Shown piece after piece: positions 17,257 to 26,730 of a stretch of 64,000 nt of DNA (position 1 is the first letter of the stretch; every line of letters begins with the position of its first letter). The notes beneath the pieces are model-generated. The model made no database searches, was not told where the DNA came from, and saw only the letters and a list, made by a program, of their open reading frames with translations. The translations under genes and the position numbers were made by a program. Source of the DNA: Gammaproteobacteria bacterium (GTDB lineage Bacteria; Pseudomonadota; Gammaproteobacteria; Arenicellales; UBA868); contig JAKUQR010000010.1 of assembly GCA_022450155.1 (NCBI GenBank), positions 1-64,000 on the forward strand. The letters run 5' to 3'.

Positions 17257-18201
17257 GTGACCGCGCTGCAAAACAAACCCCGAACTGACATATCTGCCGC
17301 TGACCTGGCAGACACAGTTTTTCTGATCAATCCGCTTGCCGGCAATGGCCGCGGACAAGAAACCTGGTCAATGCTGCTGGCGCACTTGCCTGAGCTGGGC
17401 AACACTCGATTGATCAAGAGCCGGAATCCCGCTGAGGCCTTGCAGAAACTCAATGAAACACTGACCGAAAATGTCCGCCGTCTGGTGGTCATTGGTGGTG
17501 ACGGCAGCCTGCACTTGGCTGCCAACCACGTACTGAAGAACGGATACACGAAACAGGTCGCGTTAGGGCTCATTCCGGCAGGTACTGGATCAGACTACGC
17601 CAGGATCCTGCGGTTGTCAGGAGATCCGCTACAAGCACTCCACCAGATCTGCACTGCAGTACCCAGAAAAGTCGATGTCCTTCGTATCACGGGGGGGAAC
17701 GGTGAGGTGCGCTACGCAATCAATACCTTCTCTACCGGTGTGTCTGGGTGGGTCAGTCGTCGCCTGGCTGGGTTAGCAGTCAAGGGATCTGCGGTGTATC
17801 TGCGTACCACCTTAAAGGCGTTTATCAGTTTCGAAGCCGTCGACTGCCGGGTAGTTGTTGACAACACACCCTGGTTTGAGGGTCCGCTGTATCTGCTGGC
17901 CATCACCAAGGGGAGTCACTTTGGCCAGGGCATGCATATCTCACCCCGCGCCAGTCTGGACAACGGTCTATGCGAAGTTGTTGCCGTGGAACCCATGTCG
18001 CGCTGGCGACTGCCGCTGCGACTGTGCCGGCTCTACCTGGGAAACCATCTTTCCGCCAGCTACGTGCACTACCGACAGGGCCGAACGGTTGTAATTGAAC
18101 CTATTACCAACAATCCCGGATTCGAGATCGATGGAGAATCAACCGACGCTGCGTCAGTCACTGTGGAGACTGTGCCCGCGGCGCTGACCATGCTGGCGTA
18201 A
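17257..18201 (+). CDS. Diacylglycerol kinase family lipid kinase (YegS-like)
   Basis: 314-residue protein of the DAGK catalytic-domain family. Signatures are FLINPLAGNGRG near the N-terminus, the nucleotide-binding GGDGSLH, PAGTGSDYAR, and a C-terminal FEIDGE motif. It is expected to phosphorylate a lipid such as diacylglycerol or phosphatidylglycerol at the membrane face. The start is GTG 17257. It follows the tandem SDRs by 45 bases and converges on the arginase-family gene. Confidence 0.9.
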   Translation: MTALQNKPRTDISAADLADTVFLINPLAGNGRGQETWSMLLAHLPELGNTRLIKSRNPAEALQKLNETLTENVRRLVVIGGDGSLHLAANHVLKNGYTKQVALGLIPAGTGSDYARILRLSGDPLQALHQICTAVPRKVDVLRITGGNGEVRYAINTFSTGVSGWVSRRLAGLAVKGSAVYLRTTLKAFISFEAVDCRVVVDNTPWFEGPLYLLAITKGSHFGQGMHISPRASLDNGLCEVVAVEPMSRWRLPLRLCRLYLGNHLSASYVHYRQGRTVVIEPITNNPGFEIDGESTDAASVTVETVPAALTMLA

Positions 18202-18230
18202 ACTGCTCGATCACCTGGCACATAATTCAG

Positions 18231-19184
18231 TCAGCGGCCTGTCGACAAATCGCACAAAAGCGCCAGGCACTGCACCATCACGGTTGCCGCCAGAAACGCC
18301 GTCATACCCCCTATGTCGTGCGGCGGACTGACGGTGTTCACATCGACTGCGACCAGATTCAACCCCTGCAGTCCAGTGATCAGCTGCAGTCCTTGCTGTG
18401 CAGTCGCACCGCCGAAGGTTGGTGTACACACACCGGGTGCACAGGATGGATCGAAAAAATCCATGTCAAAACAAAGATATACAGGCTTGTCGGCCAGAAT
18501 TTTGTGGACCTCGCTCAGCACCGAGCCAAACCCGCGTGCATAGAGCGCCGCGCCGTCAATCAAACGATAGCCCATCTCGCGGGTGTGCTCAAAAACACCG
18601 GGAACGGTTACGGTACCGCGAGCGCCAATGTGAAAGGACTGCCGGGTGTCGATCAACCCTTCCTCAGCAGCCCGGGTAAAGGTGGTGGCCGTGTTATAAC
18701 GCTGATGTTCATATTCACCGTCGCCAGGATAAGTGTCGGTATGTGCATCGATGTGAAGCACTACCAGATCGGAATACCGGCGATGCAGGGCCCGGAGCTG
18801 CGGCAACGTGACCAGACCGTCACCACCCATGGTCACGGGCACCGCGCCTGCCGACACGACAGTGGCTACCGCCTGCTCGATACTGTCCAGTGACGGCGTT
18901 ATCACACCGGGTGTACAGGCCACATCGCCGCAGTCGACCACGTTGAGTCGCTTCAGGGGATCAAAATCCCACTGTGGCGGCTGGTAGGGCCGCACCAACG
19001 CGGATTGTTCGCGGATGGCTGCTGGGCCAAGCCTTGCGCCAATGCGGGTTGGATGTATGCCACAGTCAAATGGCACACCTAACACAGCTGCCCTGCTTTC
19101 TGATGCATCGCTGGAAAACGGCACGCCCATAAAGCTGGATCGAATTTCTAATCCGCTGTTCTGTTGATGCTCTGTCGATTCCAT
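18231..19184 (-). CDS. Arginase/agmatinase-family protein lacking one metal-binding His
   Basis: 317-residue ureohydrolase-fold protein (numbering from ATG 19184; GTG 19223 is an alternative). Family enzymes hydrolyse guanidino groups with a Mn pair. HIDAHTD (144-150) and the later FDMDFFDPSCAPG motif supply most ligands. The GGDH motif, whose His binds one Mn, reads GGDG (120-123), and the usual VEVSPPYD region reads VNTVSPPHD. Active-site occupancy is therefore doubtful, or the substrate class differs. The amidinotransferase at 6365 handles related compounds, but is not adjacent. Confidence 0.85.
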   Translation of the reverse strand: MESTEHQQNSGLEIRSSFMGVPFSSDASESRAAVLGVPFDCGIHPTRIGARLGPAAIREQSALVRPYQPPQWDFDPLKRLNVVDCGDVACTPGVITPSLDSIEQAVATVVSAGAVPVTMGGDGLVTLPQLRALHRRYSDLVVLHIDAHTDTYPGDGEYEHQRYNTATTFTRAAEEGLIDTRQSFHIGARGTVTVPGVFEHTREMGYRLIDGAALYARGFGSVLSEVHKILADKPVYLCFDMDFFDPSCAPGVCTPTFGGATAQQGLQLITGLQGLNLVAVDVNTVSPPHDIGGMTAFLAATVMVQCLALLCDLSTGR

Positions 19185-19302
19185 AATTTGAGCTGAAATG
19201 ATTCTGCAAAACGCCGCACTCACACCTGTACGGACAGGGATGCTATTGTAGGCAAATCAACTGCTTCGTGTCCCAGCACAACCCATCTCCTGGAGATTTT
19301 TC

Positions 19303-20208
19303 ATGGACCGTGTTTTGCGCACCCCGGACGACCGATTTCAGAACCTTCCGGGTTATGATTTCGACCCGCACTATGTAGAAGATCTGATCGGTTACGAAGG
19401 TCTTCGCTGTCATTATATTGACCTTGGCCCCAAGGATGCGGAGCAGACCTACTTGTGTCTTCACGGCCAACCCACCTGGCTCTACCTTTACCGTCACATG
19501 ATCCCGGCCTTTCTTGAAAGCGGCGCTCGAGTGGTCGCACCGGATTTCTTCGGTTTTGGACGGTCTGATAAACCTGCTGATCAGAGTGTTTACACCTTTA
19601 ACTTTCACCGCAACATGCTGCTGGCTTTCCTGTCGCGTTTTGATCTGACAGAACTGACTCTGGTCTGCCAGGACTGGGGCGGCATACTCGGGCTGACTTT
19701 GCCTATGGAAGCGCCCCATCGATTTTCCCGCCTGCTGGTCATGAACACAGCTCTAGGTACAGGGGATGCGCCGTTGGGCGACGGGTTTCTGGCCTGGCGC
19801 CAGTGGTGCCGCGACAACCCTGATCTGTCTGCAGGCAGGCTGCTCTCCAGAGCCTGTCCACATCTGCAAGCCGATGAGGTCGCGGCCTACGATGCGCCGT
19901 TTCCCGATAGTGAATACAAAGCAGGGGTACGCGCTTTCCCCGAACTGCTGCCGGAACAGCCGGACGACGAAGGCGCTGAACTCTCCCGCCGGGCAAGATC
20001 CTGGTTGGAAGACGAATGGCCGGGCGAGACATTCATGGCCATCGGCATGCGCGACCCGGTACTGACACCGAAGACTATGCACTACCTGCGGAAGAACATC
20101 CGCAACTGCCCGGACCCTTATGAAGTCGCTGAGGGTGGCCACTTTCTGCAGGAGTGGGGTGTAGATGTTGCAACCCGAGCGATTGCTGCTTGGTCGGCTG
20201 AAGCCTAA
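19303..20208 (+). CDS. Haloalkane dehalogenase (DhlA/DhmA type)
   Basis: 301-residue alpha/beta-hydrolase matching haloalkane dehalogenase subfamily I, which hydrolyses carbon-halogen bonds to alcohols. The nucleophile is Asp124 followed by the halide-binding Trp125 in CQDWGG, with the HGQPTW oxyanion motif (54-59). An acid lies in GMRDPVL and the base is about His280 in EGGHFLQEWG. Cap-domain Trp165/Trp168 may give the second halide contact. A GGAG site precedes ATG 19303. Epoxide hydrolases share the fold, but the residues after the nucleophile fit dehalogenases. Confidence 0.88.
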   Translation: MDRVLRTPDDRFQNLPGYDFDPHYVEDLIGYEGLRCHYIDLGPKDAEQTYLCLHGQPTWLYLYRHMIPAFLESGARVVAPDFFGFGRSDKPADQSVYTFNFHRNMLLAFLSRFDLTELTLVCQDWGGILGLTLPMEAPHRFSRLLVMNTALGTGDAPLGDGFLAWRQWCRDNPDLSAGRLLSRACPHLQADEVAAYDAPFPDSEYKAGVRAFPELLPEQPDDEGAELSRRARSWLEDEWPGETFMAIGMRDPVLTPKTMHYLRKNIRNCPDPYEVAEGGHFLQEWGVDVATRAIAAWSAEA

Positions 20209-20247
20209 ACCCGGCGCTAAAATCAAACCCTGTTAAAGCCGGCTAGA

Positions 20248-21681
20248 ATGACTGGACAGAACGTTCTTGTCATCGTTTCTGATGAGCATACACGTGAGGC
20301 GCTGGGCTGTTACGGCGCCGATCACATGCATACCCCCAACATTGATGGCCTTGCCCGCCGCGGCACACGCTTCAGTCACGCCTACACGCCGTCTCCCATC
20401 TGTGTCCCGGCCAGAGCATGCATCGCAACGGGTACCTACGTTCACCAGAACCGTTGCTGGTCTAATGCGCAGCCTTATCACGGGCAAGTTACCGGGTGGG
20501 GCCACCGCCTGATTGAAAATGGACACCGGGTGGTGTCTGTTGGAAAACTTCACCATAGAAGTAGCCGGGACGACAATGGTTTTGATACTGAAATCATGCC
20601 ATTGCACGTCAAGGACGGCATCGGCTGGGCCCGGGGCCTGCTGGGGCGTAATGGAAGCAGCTGGGATGCTGCCGCACATTTCGCTGAAGAAATTGGCCCT
20701 GGACTGTGTGACTACAATCAATATGACATGGAAATTTCAGCAGCCGCATGTCAGTGGCTTCGACACGAGGCAACGAAAGATCCAGAAAAACCATGGGTGC
20801 TGTATGCGTCCTTTGTCAGCCCACACTACCCACTGATCGTGCCTCAACGCTATTTTGATCTCTATCCGCCGTCGCAGATCGAACCACCCCGCCTGAATAC
20901 CCCGACCGACCACAGCGAGCACCCTGTCCTGCAGGCGATGCGTCATTACCTCAACTATGATGACTTTTTCGATGACCAGAGCCGCCAAGTCGCCAAGGCC
21001 AGCTACCTTGGTCTGTGTTCATTTCTAGACGATCATGTGGGAGCACTCATCGACGCACTGCACGACAGCGGCCAATACGACAACACGCTCATCATTTACA
21101 CCAGTGATCACGGAGAAATGGCTGGCAATCACGGGCTGTGGACCAAGTGTGTGATGTACGAGGAATCGGCCGGGATACCGCTGATCCTGTCCGGGCCCAG
21201 TGTACCTAAAGGTGAGGTACGCTCAACCCAGGCCTCACTGGTTGATCTTCATCCTACCATCCTCCAAGCCACGGGGCTTGGGCTGTCCCGTGATGACCTT
21301 GATCTACCGGGATGCTCACTGCTCGACCTGATAGATGGCGAGACTCCTAACCGACTGGTGCTGTCAGAGTATCACGATGGCGGTTCGATTACGGGCATGT
21401 TCATGATTCGCCGAGAACAGTTTAAATATGTTTGCTACCCGGGATATCCACCCCAGCTGTTTGACCTTGAAAAGGACCCGTATGAAAGCACTGATCTCGC
21501 TCCAGAAGCTGCCTACCAGCAGGAAGTCCAGGCGTGTCACCGGGCTCTGTGCACACTGGTTGACCCCGAACGTGCGAATGAACTCGCGTTCTCCGACCAG
21601 AGCGCCAGAATCAGCGAACTCGGTGGCCGAAAAGCAATCGAGTCGATGGAGAATTTCGACCAGAGTCCTGTCCCGCATTGA
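20248..21681 (+). CDS. Sulfatase (choline-sulfatase-like)
   Basis: 477-residue alkaline-phosphatase-superfamily sulfatase. The formylglycine signature CVPAR (C-x-P-x-R, about residue 52) follows TPSPI. The metal-binding SDEH near the N-terminus and the TSDHGEMAGNHGLW segment are present. No signal peptide is visible, so it is probably cytosolic like choline sulfatase. It needs a sulfatase-maturating enzyme that is not in this window. It starts 39 bases after the dehalogenase. The sulfate ester substrate is unknown. Confidence 0.9.
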   Translation: MTGQNVLVIVSDEHTREALGCYGADHMHTPNIDGLARRGTRFSHAYTPSPICVPARACIATGTYVHQNRCWSNAQPYHGQVTGWGHRLIENGHRVVSVGKLHHRSSRDDNGFDTEIMPLHVKDGIGWARGLLGRNGSSWDAAAHFAEEIGPGLCDYNQYDMEISAAACQWLRHEATKDPEKPWVLYASFVSPHYPLIVPQRYFDLYPPSQIEPPRLNTPTDHSEHPVLQAMRHYLNYDDFFDDQSRQVAKASYLGLCSFLDDHVGALIDALHDSGQYDNTLIIYTSDHGEMAGNHGLWTKCVMYEESAGIPLILSGPSVPKGEVRSTQASLVDLHPTILQATGLGLSRDDLDLPGCSLLDLIDGETPNRLVLSEYHDGGSITGMFMIRREQFKYVCYPGYPPQLFDLEKDPYESTDLAPEAAYQQEVQACHRALCTLVDPERANELAFSDQSARISELGGRKAIESMENFDQSPVPH

Positions 21682-21769
21682 TCTCCGCTATCTTTGGGCA
21701 TTGACCAGAAGTCGGTCGGACCCCATTGCCTAACAACGACAACACGATCAATCCGATAACAAAGGGTGA

Positions 21770-23881
21770 CTAGCGGGGTGTAGCCGCGGGCAGGCCACCA
21801 TCTACAGGTAGCGTTACACCAGTGGTCGGAGTAGCGCGCGTCAGAAAAAAGAGTACGGCGCTGCCGACGTGCTCCGCGGTAATTTGGGCCTTTAGGAGAT
21901 TTCGATCACGGTAATACGCTTCGAGTCCCGCTGGGTCGAGTCCCCGTGATCGCATGCGGTCCGGCCCAACCTCCGCCCATAGCCCAGAGGATCGTTCCCC
22001 ATGTGAAAAAACCGCATCAGGTGCGACCATGTTCACGCGTATGTCATGACTTGCGAACTCCTGACTGGCGACCCGAGCGAGTTGGTGGGCGGCTGCCTTA
22101 GTGGCGCTGTAAGCGCCAAAATCAGCCCCAGGTGCAAACACGTTTTTTGTCGATATCAGAACGATGTCTCCCCCGGTTCCCTGAAGATTCATGTTTTTCG
22201 CCGCCTCTCGCAAGAGAAGCAGGGTACCGTCTGTATTAACACGCTCTAGGTCTCGAAACTTCTCGAAATCAATCGTCTCCAGTGGGGAAACGTGAGCCAA
22301 TCCTGCGTTGATCACTACGATATCCACCCCTCCCCATGCTCGATTCACTTGTTCGAATCCGGCGACAACTGAACCGGGGTCAGCCACGTCGAGCCCAAGC
22401 GAAAGAACCCGGTCGGGGAACTGCTGACTGAGGGATTCTGCGAGTTGGTCAAGTGAATCACCAGGCAAGTCCGTGACCGCCACATGTGCACCCTCCGAAA
22501 GGAGTCGGGCAGAAATGCCTGAACCGATCGCGCCTGCCGCACCCGTCACCAGTGTGATCCTGCCGGTAAGTGCCGGCCTGTTGTCGCGGGCAAGTTTCGC
22601 GTGTTGCAGTGACCGGTATTCCATATCGAACAGGTGCTCCTCTGCGGGGGCCTGATAGCGGGAGCCCATGGCAGCGATCAGAGCCTTGGTGGCCAGCGTC
22701 TGGGCCATGATATCGCGGACGATTACGGCCGGACCGGCGTCTTCACCTGCGCAGAGCACACCCATCCCAGGAAAAAGCACGATGCTCGGATAGGGTCCGA
22801 ATGGTGTCACTCCGTCAGGCATGCGATGAGCATGGCGCTCTAAGTAGGTCTGGTAGTCTTCGGCGTACCGCTTAAGTGAGGTGTCGATCTGATTCACGAG
22901 CAATGTCTCGTCGTCATAAGCTGGTTCGTCCACCCATGCGGGTAGAATCTTCGTCCGAATCAGGTGATCACTCGTAAGCGGTGGCGAGAGCGCGAGGCTG
23001 CGAGCTCCCTCGGTATCGAGAAAAGCCAGAATGTCCGGGGTCAGCAGCGGGCGCAGTACCATTCGTCGGTACGGGCGGTCCGGGTCACCGGTCGTGCGAG
23101 CGAGTCGCCCACGGATCAAAGGAGCAACTGTAGACAAGCGCTGGTAGGCCACCTCCATGGAAGTCTGTCGTACGCGCGGCAGGCTCAGAGTGGCGGATTT
23201 GTTCAGGTAAGTCTCGGCGCGGGAAACGAGATCAATCATGCGTTCGTAGCTCTCGCGTGGAGACTCTCCGCAGACGATGATACCGTGATGCATCCACACC
23301 ATCGCCTGCGCCTCCGGTGCAGCAGCGATCGCAGAGGCAACCTGCTTGGCCAGTTGAAATCCCGGTCGAATATACGGCAGGACGATAATATCGTTCCCTA
23401 GAGCCGCGCGGACGTGCTGCTCTCCCTGGGGCTGGTTTGTGAGTGCAAGAATCGCATCAGCGTGAGTGTGGTCAACGACGCGGGCAGGAAGGAATGCGTG
23501 GACAGGTGTCTCAATCGATGGAGTCGGTGCACGGTGATCGAACAGGTGCGTGCGAAGTTCGCTCACCATCTCCTCATCGGAAAGATTGTCAATCCCGCAA
23601 AGACGCTTTAAGTAGGACAGGTCAACAGCTACGTAGTCTTCGGGCGTCATGGATGCCAAGTCGTGTCCTGACGCTTTTATGAATAGAGCGGGTACATTCT
23701 CACCAAAGAGGTTCTGGACGTTCCCCTTAATAGATGTATTCCCACCACCATGAAGCACGAGAGAGGGCTCTGCACCAATCAGTCGGCTGGTGTACACGCG
23801 TAGCGCAAATTCTTCGCCACGAATTGCTCCGTATCGCTCGACGAATTCGGTCGCGTCAGTATCGGACCAACGATTTTTCAC
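21770..23881 (-). CDS. Bifunctional class II aldolase / short-chain dehydrogenase (RhaD-like)
   Basis: 703-residue fusion: an N-terminal class II aldolase domain (LVLHGGGNTS, then the zinc-type HTHADA and HHGIIVCG segments) and a C-terminal SDR domain (VTGAAGAIGSGI, YSATKAA). In family members this organisation combines cleavage of a deoxysugar phosphate or sugar acid with lactaldehyde or sugar oxidation. GTG 23881 is preferred over GTG 23887 because GGAG lies 5 bases upstream. The LsrF-like gene sits directly upstream on the same strand, so both likely act on one carbohydrate route. Confidence 0.9.
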   Translation of the reverse strand: MKNRWSDTDATEFVERYGAIRGEEFALRVYTSRLIGAEPSLVLHGGGNTSIKGNVQNLFGENVPALFIKASGHDLASMTPEDYVAVDLSYLKRLCGIDNLSDEEMVSELRTHLFDHRAPTPSIETPVHAFLPARVVDHTHADAILALTNQPQGEQHVRAALGNDIIVLPYIRPGFQLAKQVASAIAAAPEAQAMVWMHHGIIVCGESPRESYERMIDLVSRAETYLNKSATLSLPRVRQTSMEVAYQRLSTVAPLIRGRLARTTGDPDRPYRRMVLRPLLTPDILAFLDTEGARSLALSPPLTSDHLIRTKILPAWVDEPAYDDETLLVNQIDTSLKRYAEDYQTYLERHAHRMPDGVTPFGPYPSIVLFPGMGVLCAGEDAGPAVIVRDIMAQTLATKALIAAMGSRYQAPAEEHLFDMEYRSLQHAKLARDNRPALTGRITLVTGAAGAIGSGISARLLSEGAHVAVTDLPGDSLDQLAESLSQQFPDRVLSLGLDVADPGSVVAGFEQVNRAWGGVDIVVINAGLAHVSPLETIDFEKFRDLERVNTDGTLLLLREAAKNMNLQGTGGDIVLISTKNVFAPGADFGAYSATKAAAHQLARVASQEFASHDIRVNMVAPDAVFSHGERSSGLWAEVGPDRMRSRGLDPAGLEAYYRDRNLLKAQITAEHVGSAVLFFLTRATPTTGVTLPVDGGLPAATPR

Positions 23882-23992
23882 AGTCACTCCATTCCCGCGT
23901 CGGCAGCAACCATACCGACACTGATCGTGGGTGAGGTGGTACAGATAGCTTTAAAGACCGAAAGAGTCACGATGCTCACGTGGTGTTTCGCT

Positions 23993-24889
23993 TCAACTCT
24001 CGGCCGATTGTTTGTTATTCTCTTTGAGCGTCAGATAGAGGTCGTAAGCGTCCGTTGGAGAGAGATTCTCGTGGACGACAGCCCGAACGGCCTGGATCAT
24101 CGCAGCAGGCGCTTCTGACTGAAAGATGTTCCGACCCATATCGACGCCGGCTGCGCCTTGTTGTACTGCATTGTGGGCGAGTTGCAACGCGTCGGGCTCG
24201 GGGAGTTTCTTGCCGCCGGCGATGACGATCGGCACTGGACATGACGCGGTAACTGTATCGAAGTCCTCTTCAACATAATACGTTTTGACATACGTTGCAC
24301 CGAGTTCCGCACACATTCTAGTTGCCAGGCGCATGTACTGGGCGTCCCGGACCATCTCCTTGCCGACTGCAGTCACAGCGAGAGTTGCAATTCCATGACG
24401 ATTTCCCATATCGACAAGCCGCGTCATGTTGTGGACCGAGCGGGTCTCATGCTCACCGCCTATAAAAACTTGAACTGCCATGGCTGCCACATTAAGTCGG
24501 ATTGCTTCATCAATGCTGACAGCTATCTCCTCGTCCGAGAGCTCTTTCAAAATGCTCGGCCCACCACTGGCACGCAACACGATACCTCTGGTGTAGGTCG
24601 GAGGGATCGTTGTGCGCAGAATTCCGCGGGTCAACATCAACGTGTCGGCGTATTCGATCAGAGGAACAATATTGAGGTCTATCCGCTCCAGACCGCTGGT
24701 CGGGCCGAGAAAGTACCCGTGATCGAAGGCCAACATGACGGTACGACCAGAGGTCGGATTAAAAATCTGGGACAGGCGATTTTTCATCCCCCAGTCAAGA
24801 TTGTTCGACCCTTTAAGGAAAAAGGGCACATTTTGCATCGGAACGCTGGTAGCGTAATTCTTCGCTTCAGTGGTGTCAGCGTCAGCCAT
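23993..24889 (-). CDS. LsrF-like class I aldolase/thiolase
   Basis: 298-residue protein very similar over its length to LsrF, the 3-hydroxy-5-phosphonooxypentane-2,4-dione thiolase of AI-2 breakdown. Examples are [35 protein letters not shown] and the [12 protein letters not shown] and [11 protein letters not shown] motifs, with the Schiff-base lysine in [12 protein letters not shown] lies 10 bases before ATG 24889. No lsrK, lsrR, lsrG or Lsr transporter is nearby. Pairing with the aldolase-dehydrogenase suggests another phosphorylated sugar as substrate. Confidence 0.9.
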   Translation of the reverse strand: MADADTTEAKNYATSVPMQNVPFFLKGSNNLDWGMKNRLSQIFNPTSGRTVMLAFDHGYFLGPTSGLERIDLNIVPLIEYADTLMLTRGILRTTIPPTYTRGIVLRASGGPSILKELSDEEIAVSIDEAIRLNVAAMAVQVFIGGEHETRSVHNMTRLVDMGNRHGIATLAVTAVGKEMVRDAQYMRLATRMCAELGATYVKTYYVEEDFDTVTASCPVPIVIAGGKKLPEPDALQLAHNAVQQGAAGVDMGRNIFQSEAPAAMIQAVRAVVHENLSPTDAYDLYLTLKENNKQSAES

Positions 24890-24991
24890 GGGTCTTGATC
24901 TCCATCGATTTATTCGATCTACTGCAGCAGTACTATCAGCGTACTTCCAGTATAACTCGGGGGCCTAGCCACTTGAACTTCCGCCCGCTCA

Positions 24992-26500
24992 TCAAACTGA
25001 TTGTCTTGTCGCAACGTTATCCAGCGGATAAATCGGTCGCCGCACGTTGTCAAAGGTGATCTCCGAATAATCCGAAGTACACACGCCGAGCCCGGCGCAT
25101 TCCACGACCTCGCGCACCAGATCACGGAAACCGACGCGGTAGTGAATGCGGCTCTTCAGCATCAGGAAGCGCTGCTCGGTGGGTTCGATGCCGACCGCGC
25201 GGAAACATCCGGGGTCGACCGGTTCAAAATGGCGGGAAATAACCATGATGTCCACCGCACCCACAGACAGCACGCCAGTTGTACCCATATCGGTGATCAG
25301 GCCTCTGCCCATCGCGATGGTGGTCGGAAAGCGACCTTCGCTGATCAGCTTGACTCGCCCGGTCAGTTCAAGGGGATGACTGTGGCGCTGCAGAACCGGC
25401 ATAGCGAGCTTACCGCCCAGTGACAAGCGGACCTCATTCCCCACGCCCGCAGCCTGCATTACACTGACGGCATCAGGATCGAAAATGCCGCAGAAAGCCA
25501 CGTCCTCCAGACCTTGCGCCAGCACCTCGGCCAGCACATTGGTGGTATCCATCGTACCGCCAGACGCGGTGTTGTCATAGTGATCCAGAATCAGTACCGG
25601 TCCGTTGTCGCTGGGTTCTGCTCCCACGGTTCGGGCCCTGGCAACGGACTGTTCCAGCGGCTCGAGCTGATAGACAAAATTTTGACGTTGCGCCCAGGCC
25701 TGATCAAGCAGTTCATCACGCAGGCACCCAGCCAACTCGGGGTCATTGTCTGTTGCGACCACCACTGACAGACCCGCTTGCGCGATATCTGCATGTGGAA
25801 AACCAGTGAACACACTGACAGCCAGGGCACCATCACGCTCCATTTCCTGGGCCCGCGCCTGCAGCGCCCGATTTGGCTGATCATCCGTACCCTGGCGCAT
25901 GATGTGCGGGAGCATTGGATTGTTGCCCCATGCCATGGTGGGTTTAATGCCGTTGACGATGTGATCCAGCAATAATTTTCCGGCTAACTCGGCAGTTTCA
26001 TACATATCGATATGGGGGTAAGTGTGGTAACCCGCGACGATGGTCGAAAGACCGACGATGTCATCGTAGAGATTTGCGTGCATGTCCAGCGCGACCGCAA
26101 TCGGTACATCCGGATTGACAGCCCTTAACCGACGCAACAGTTCACCTTCACCGTCTTCGTGTGAACGGGTCACCATGGCACCGTGAAGATCCAGGAAAAG
26201 CGCATCGCATCCTTGTGCTGCTGCGTGTACGATTTTTTCAGCGATATATTCGTAAGCCTCATCTTCCACAGGGCCGGATGGTGCTGCACCCGCCACCACC
26301 GGTATGGTGATTTGAGCATCTGCAGCTTCAGCAACCGTTAGATATCCACCCATGCAACTGGCCGTGCCCCGAAACATCTCCTGCGCAGCATCACCGGCGA
26401 TGGGTACACCGCTGCCAGCGGGTGAAAACCGGGCAAGATCACTGACCACCGGAGAAAAGGTGTTGGTTTCATGGCTCATCTGCGCAATGACGATATGCAT
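24992..26500 (-). CDS. M81 family metallopeptidase (MlrC-like)
   Basis: 502-residue protein of the MlrC (microcystinase C) family. It begins with the family hallmark IAQMSHETNTFSP and continues with the DLHGAMV metal motif, LDMHANL, GYHTYPHID and a C-terminal MlrC domain. The founding member degrades linearised microcystin, but most homologues sit in amino-acid or amide catabolism and have unknown substrates. It stands alone between LsrF and a divergently transcribed ligase operon. Confidence 0.9.
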   Translation of the reverse strand: MHIVIAQMSHETNTFSPVVSDLARFSPAGSGVPIAGDAAQEMFRGTASCMGGYLTVAEAADAQITIPVVAGAAPSGPVEDEAYEYIAEKIVHAAAQGCDALFLDLHGAMVTRSHEDGEGELLRRLRAVNPDVPIAVALDMHANLYDDIVGLSTIVAGYHTYPHIDMYETAELAGKLLLDHIVNGIKPTMAWGNNPMLPHIMRQGTDDQPNRALQARAQEMERDGALAVSVFTGFPHADIAQAGLSVVVATDNDPELAGCLRDELLDQAWAQRQNFVYQLEPLEQSVARARTVGAEPSDNGPVLILDHYDNTASGGTMDTTNVLAEVLAQGLEDVAFCGIFDPDAVSVMQAAGVGNEVRLSLGGKLAMPVLQRHSHPLELTGRVKLISEGRFPTTIAMGRGLITDMGTTGVLSVGAVDIMVISRHFEPVDPGCFRAVGIEPTEQRFLMLKSRIHYRVGFRDLVREVVECAGLGVCTSDYSEITFDNVRRPIYPLDNVATRQSV

Positions 26501-26730
26501 TCTGTACGCTCCAAAAAGGTTATAGCGATCAGACCAGTATAAACGGCATCACTCACTCAATCGGGTCAGCGCATAAAGCTGATCTCTACCAGAAAGCATT
26601 CACCACGACCTAACGGTAGGTGTGCTTCGGGGTTTGACCCTCTCTCCTGCCAGGTGCCAGAATGCTTCTTTCCACAACCAGTTTTATAAGGCCGGGATAC
26701 TTAAGGTCCGCTCTGTCCAAGAGGTAAACC

